DNA from: an uncultured bacterium
GTDB taxonomy: Bacteria > Omnitrophota > Gorgyraeia > Gorgyraeales > Gorgyraeaceae
Direction: 5' to 3'
Length of the DNA: 8,028 nt
Assembly: GCA_913009675.1 (NCBI GenBank)
Contig: CAJVXD010000044.1
Coordinates: 1 to 8,028, forward strand
Both the position numbers and the translations under genes were made by a program. This document shows, one piece after another, positions 5,560 through 8,028 of this stretch (positions are counted from its first letter, which is position 1; each line of letters opens with the position of its first letter). The notes under the pieces were generated by a model. It saw nothing but the letters and a program-made list of their open reading frames with translations. It did no database searches and was not told the DNA's origin.

Positions 5560-5606
5560 ACACAAATTACCACGAATTTATTTGTGTATATTCGTATGTA
5601 ATTTGT
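5560..5606. repeat. Inverted repeat between purH and folC with two alternative folds
   Basis: ACAAATTAC (5562-5570) and ACGAAT (5572-5577) pair with ATTCGT (5590-5595) and GTAATTTGT (5598-5606), giving a 15-bp stem with a small internal loop and a 12-base loop. A competing stem pairs ACACAAAT (5560-5567) with ATTTGTGT (5580-5587). The element starts two bases after the purH stop. There is no T run for a standard terminator. It resembles the ACGAATT-word palindromes that occur as dispersed repeats in some environmental genomes (from memory). Confidence 0.55.
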
Positions 5607-5622
5607 ATAGATCCATGTCAAT

Positions 5623-6906
5623 ATGGATTACAGTGCTACACTTGATTACATCGATTCCTTTATAAACTTCGAAAGGATACCGCAATATAATTACGCCTCT
5701 AGTTTTAACCTGGAGAGGGTATATGCTTTCCTGAAGGCATTAGGCGCTCCTCATAAAGGATTAAAGACAATACATGTAGCTGGTTCTAAGGGCAAGGGTT
5801 CCACCTGCGTGATCGTAGCTTCGATTTTGCGGGAGGCTGGGTATCGTGTAGGCCTATATACCTCGCCGCATCTTTTGGATGTGAGGGAGCGTATTAGAGT
5901 CGGGGACATTATAGAGGAAAAAGATTTTATTAGATTGATTGAGAAGATAGAACCTATTGCAGAGAAATTCAGGGACCGCGGCCTGTCGTTCTTTGAAGTC
6001 TTTACTGCCTGTGCGTTTTTGTATTTCAAAGAAAAAAGGGTTGATCTTGCTGTATTAGAGACAGGGCTTGGCGGAAGGCTTGATGCAACAAATGTTACAG
6101 AGCCTGTTGTGTGCGGGATAACGAGTATTAGCTCAGAGCACACTGATAAATTGGGCAGTTCTTTGGAAGCGATAGCAAGGGAGAAGGCCGGGATCATAAA
6201 GGTTCAAGGGATGGTTGTTTCTGCATGGCAGAGAAAAGAAGTTCGCGATGTTATTAGAGAGGTATGTCGGGAGAAGAATGCTAATCTATACGAGATCGGC
6301 AGGGGTATTATCTATTCTATTACTGAGTCAAACGAATATGGTCAAAGATTTAGTTTAGAAGCCCCGGGTTATTTATATAAGGATTTGGAATTAAATCTAT
6401 TAGGTGCACATCAGGTGGAGAATGCAACGCTTGCTATAGCAATGCTGAAGAGTTGTATTGATATAGATGAAAGGGATATACGTTCAGGTTTGAAAAATGT
6501 CTCCTGGCCGGGTAGATTACAGGTCATTCGGCGAAATCCGTATATAGTGCTTGATGGTGCCCAGAATACGGCAAGTATAAGGGCAATTTTGTCTTCAGTA
6601 AAAGAGTTTTTTCATTATAAAAGGCTTATATGTATATTTGGCATAATGAAGGATAAAGACATACAGGGCGTTAGCAGGGAGTTGGATATGGCCAGTGATA
6701 TAGTAATATTGACAAAGTCCAGAAATGGACGCGCAAAAGACCCTCTTTGTTTAAAGGAGAATTTTTCAAGGTCCCAGCTTGAATTAAGGACAAATATAGA
6801 AGATGCAATAACTAGAGCTCTGGATATTGCAGATACAAGCGATTTAATCTTGATCACAGGGTCTTTATATATCATTGCTGATGCACTCAAAGTGCTGAAC
6901 AAATAA
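5623..6906 (+). CDS. folC: Folylpolyglutamate synthase / dihydrofolate synthase
   Basis: FolC adds glutamates to folates using ATP, which keeps them in the cell, and in many bacteria also makes dihydrofolate from dihydropteroate. The 427 residues match the usual length. Motifs in order: P-loop GSKGKGST (54-61), YTSPHL (79-84), ETGLGGRLDATN (146-157), the SSEHTD (170-175) and REKAGI (186-191) segment carrying the conserved Lys188, LLGAHQVENA (259-268), WPGR (295-298), DGAQN (311-315), FGIMKDKD (339-346) and ITGSLYIIADA (411-421). The P-loop has Ser-Lys where GTNGKGS is commoner, and DGAQN replaces the common DGAHN; both look conservative. Whether it does both reactions cannot be told from these motifs. 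ATG 5623 is the first possible in-frame start (TAG at 5608), has no Shine-Dalgarno sequence, and sits in a small inverted repeat. The gene lies between two folate-using enzymes, purH and mnmE. Confidence 0.96.
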   Translation: MDYSATLDYIDSFINFERIPQYNYASSFNLERVYAFLKALGAPHKGLKTIHVAGSKGKGSTCVIVASILREAGYRVGLYTSPHLLDVRERIRVGDIIEEKDFIRLIEKIEPIAEKFRDRGLSFFEVFTACAFLYFKEKRVDLAVLETGLGGRLDATNVTEPVVCGITSISSEHTDKLGSSLEAIAREKAGIIKVQGMVVSAWQRKEVRDVIREVCREKNANLYEIGRGIIYSITESNEYGQRFSLEAPGYLYKDLELNLLGAHQVENATLAIAMLKSCIDIDERDIRSGLKNVSWPGRLQVIRRNPYIVLDGAQNTASIRAILSSVKEFFHYKRLICIFGIMKDKDIQGVSRELDMASDIVILTKSRNGRAKDPLCLKENFSRSQLELRTNIEDAITRALDIADTSDLILITGSLYIIADALKVLNK

Positions 6907-6910
6907 CTTC

Positions 6911-6950
6911 ACACTTTCCTGACACACACAAAAGTGTAGGTTTATTTTGA
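6911..6950 (+). terminator. Weak terminator-like hairpin after folC
   Basis: ACACTTT (6911-6917) pairs with AAAGTGT (6931-6937) around a 13-base loop, followed by AGGTTTATTTT. The stem is 7 bp and AT-rich, the loop is large and the T tract is interrupted, so read-through into mnmE is likely. The rest of the 121-base spacer shows nothing I can name. Confidence 0.25.
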
Positions 6951-7027
6951 GAAATTGTTGGTAATTTGTTGTAAGGAATTTCAATAATACAAGGTTGGGA
7001 CGAGGGAGAGTTCTCGAAGGCTAATTT

Positions 7028-8028
7028 ATGACTAAGATGAGTCTAGGCGATACGATTGTGGCAATTTCAACGCCTATTGGAGAGGCAGGTATAGGTATAG
7101 TGCGTCTAAGCGGTAAAGATTCACTCAGGATAGCCGGGAAGATATTCCTCTCAAAAGACGGTAGGAGACCACCCCGTTTTGAGACATACACAGTTCATTA
7201 TGGCCATATTTACGAGCCACGGGGCGCAAACCGTAAACCACAAATAATAGATGAGGTGATACTGACGGTTATGCGCGGACCTAGGAGTTATACAAAAGAA
7301 GATATCGTTGAGATAAATTGCCACAGCGGTATAGTACCGCTTCGAAAGGTTCTAGGCCTCGTTTTAAAGAATGGCGCTAGGCTTGCAGGGCCAGGGGAGT
7401 TCACGAAAAGGGCATTCCTGAACGGCAGGATCGATATATCACAGGCAGAGTCAGTCCTGGATATAATCAGGGCAAAGACGGATTTGAGCTTAAAGGCCGC
7501 TTTAAGTAATCTACAGGGCCGATTTTCAAAAAAGATAAAAGAAATAAAAGATAGGCTTATGCAGATATTATCTCATTTAGAGGCGTCTATAGATTTTTCA
7601 GAAGAAGATGTAGGTGCGCTTAAAGAAAAAGATATTTTAACAAGACTCAGGCGAATCAAGAAGGATATAGAAAATTTTATATCCACAGCTCATGAAGGCA
7701 GGGTGTTGCGACAAGGTCTTAATACAGTGATATGCGGGAGCCCAAATGTAGGCAAGTCTAGTTTAATGAATGCATTACTCAAAGAAGCAAGGGCTATTGT
7801 TACTCATATACCTGGCACTACGCGGGATCTTATAGAAGAGGTCGCAAATATTAACGGGATACCCGTAATACTTGTAGATACGGCAGGCATAACTAAAAGC
7901 GGCCATCCTGTGGTAAAAGAAGGGGTAAAAAGAAGCCGGCTCTCCATACAACAGGGAGATCTGGTCTTGCTGGTTTTGGATTATGGCAGAAGGCTAAAAA
8001 AGCAGGGCCTTGATATAATGAGTAGTTT
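7028..8028 (+). CDS. mnmE: tRNA modification GTPase MnmE, N-terminal 333 residues (cut by window end)
   Basis: With MnmG, MnmE installs the 5-carboxymethylaminomethyl or aminomethyl group on wobble uridine 34 of certain tRNAs, using a folate-derived methylene unit and GTP. The reading frame is open to the window edge without a stop. The N-terminal folate-binding domain shows DTIVAISTPIGEAGIGIVRLSG (8-29; typical DTIAAIATP...GIGIVRISG) and GPGEFTKRAFLNGRID (121-136). The helical domain follows. The inserted G domain begins with G1 GSPNVGKSS (237-245), G2 IPGTTRD (261-267) and G3 DTAG (284-287). The G4 NKxD motif, G5 and the C-terminal catalytic Cys lie beyond the window. GAAGG at 7016-7020 is a well-placed ribosome binding site for ATG 7028; ATG 7037 is a weaker alternative. 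All residues that can be checked are intact. Confidence 0.96.
   Translation, partial: MTKMSLGDTIVAISTPIGEAGIGIVRLSGKDSLRIAGKIFLSKDGRRPPRFETYTVHYGHIYEPRGANRKPQIIDEVILTVMRGPRSYTKEDIVEINCHSGIVPLRKVLGLVLKNGARLAGPGEFTKRAFLNGRIDISQAESVLDIIRAKTDLSLKAALSNLQGRFSKKIKEIKDRLMQILSHLEASIDFSEEDVGALKEKDILTRLRRIKKDIENFISTAHEGRVLRQGLNTVICGSPNVGKSSLMNALLKEARAIVTHIPGTTRDLIEEVANINGIPVILVDTAGITKSGHPVVKEGVKRSRLSIQQGDLVLLVLDYGRRLKKQGLDIMSS

Noticed and set aside
5751..6197. Antisense reading frame of 148 codons opposite folC
   Set aside because: Fully covered by conserved folC motifs on the + strand; no support for translation.

Overview
The window looks like the left end of an assembled metagenomic contig from an uncultivated bacterium. 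Bases 1-85 are not genomic: a poly-T run is followed by a complete Illumina P7/TruSeq index adapter, so genomic sequence starts near base 86. AT-leaning codon use, a type II secretion/type IV pilus F protein, a divergent YchF-like protein, and spacers filled with AT-rich inverted repeats would fit a candidate phylum such as Omnitrophota. That assignment is an impression from the protein sequences, not a result. No rRNA, tRNA, CRISPR array or insertion sequence was seen.

Layout: all genes lie on the + strand. Bases 86-341 hold a good sigma-70-type promoter with an extended -10 box, followed by an unusual leader that can fold into three successive hairpins. The last of these is a perfect 16-bp stem ending 12 bases before a start codon with no Shine-Dalgarno sequence. 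Next come a membrane-anchored coiled-coil protein (342-1523) and, 3 bases later, a GspF/PilC-type inner-membrane platform protein (1527-2600). A 235-base spacer (2601-2835) follows. It carries two overlapping micro-ORFs, the second (49 codons) with a strong ribosome binding site, and may be the remnant of a small secretion/pilin gene. A divergent YchF/OLA1-like P-loop protein (2836-3843) comes next.

The second half is housekeeping: purH (3980-5557, last two steps of IMP synthesis), folC (5623-6906, folate polyglutamylation), and the start of mnmE (7028 to the window edge, tRNA wobble-uridine modification). PurH uses 10-formyl-tetrahydrofolate, FolC makes and retains folates, and MnmE uses a folate one-carbon unit, so these three form a coherent one-carbon group. 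The spacers before purH and folC consist almost entirely of AT-rich inverted repeats that look like members of dispersed repeat families.

The best candidates for something undescribed are the three-hairpin leader with its coiled-coil/GspF pair, and the YchF-like protein that has lost its switch II glycine-rich region. The core metabolic genes look ordinary apart from a short extra segment in PurH.
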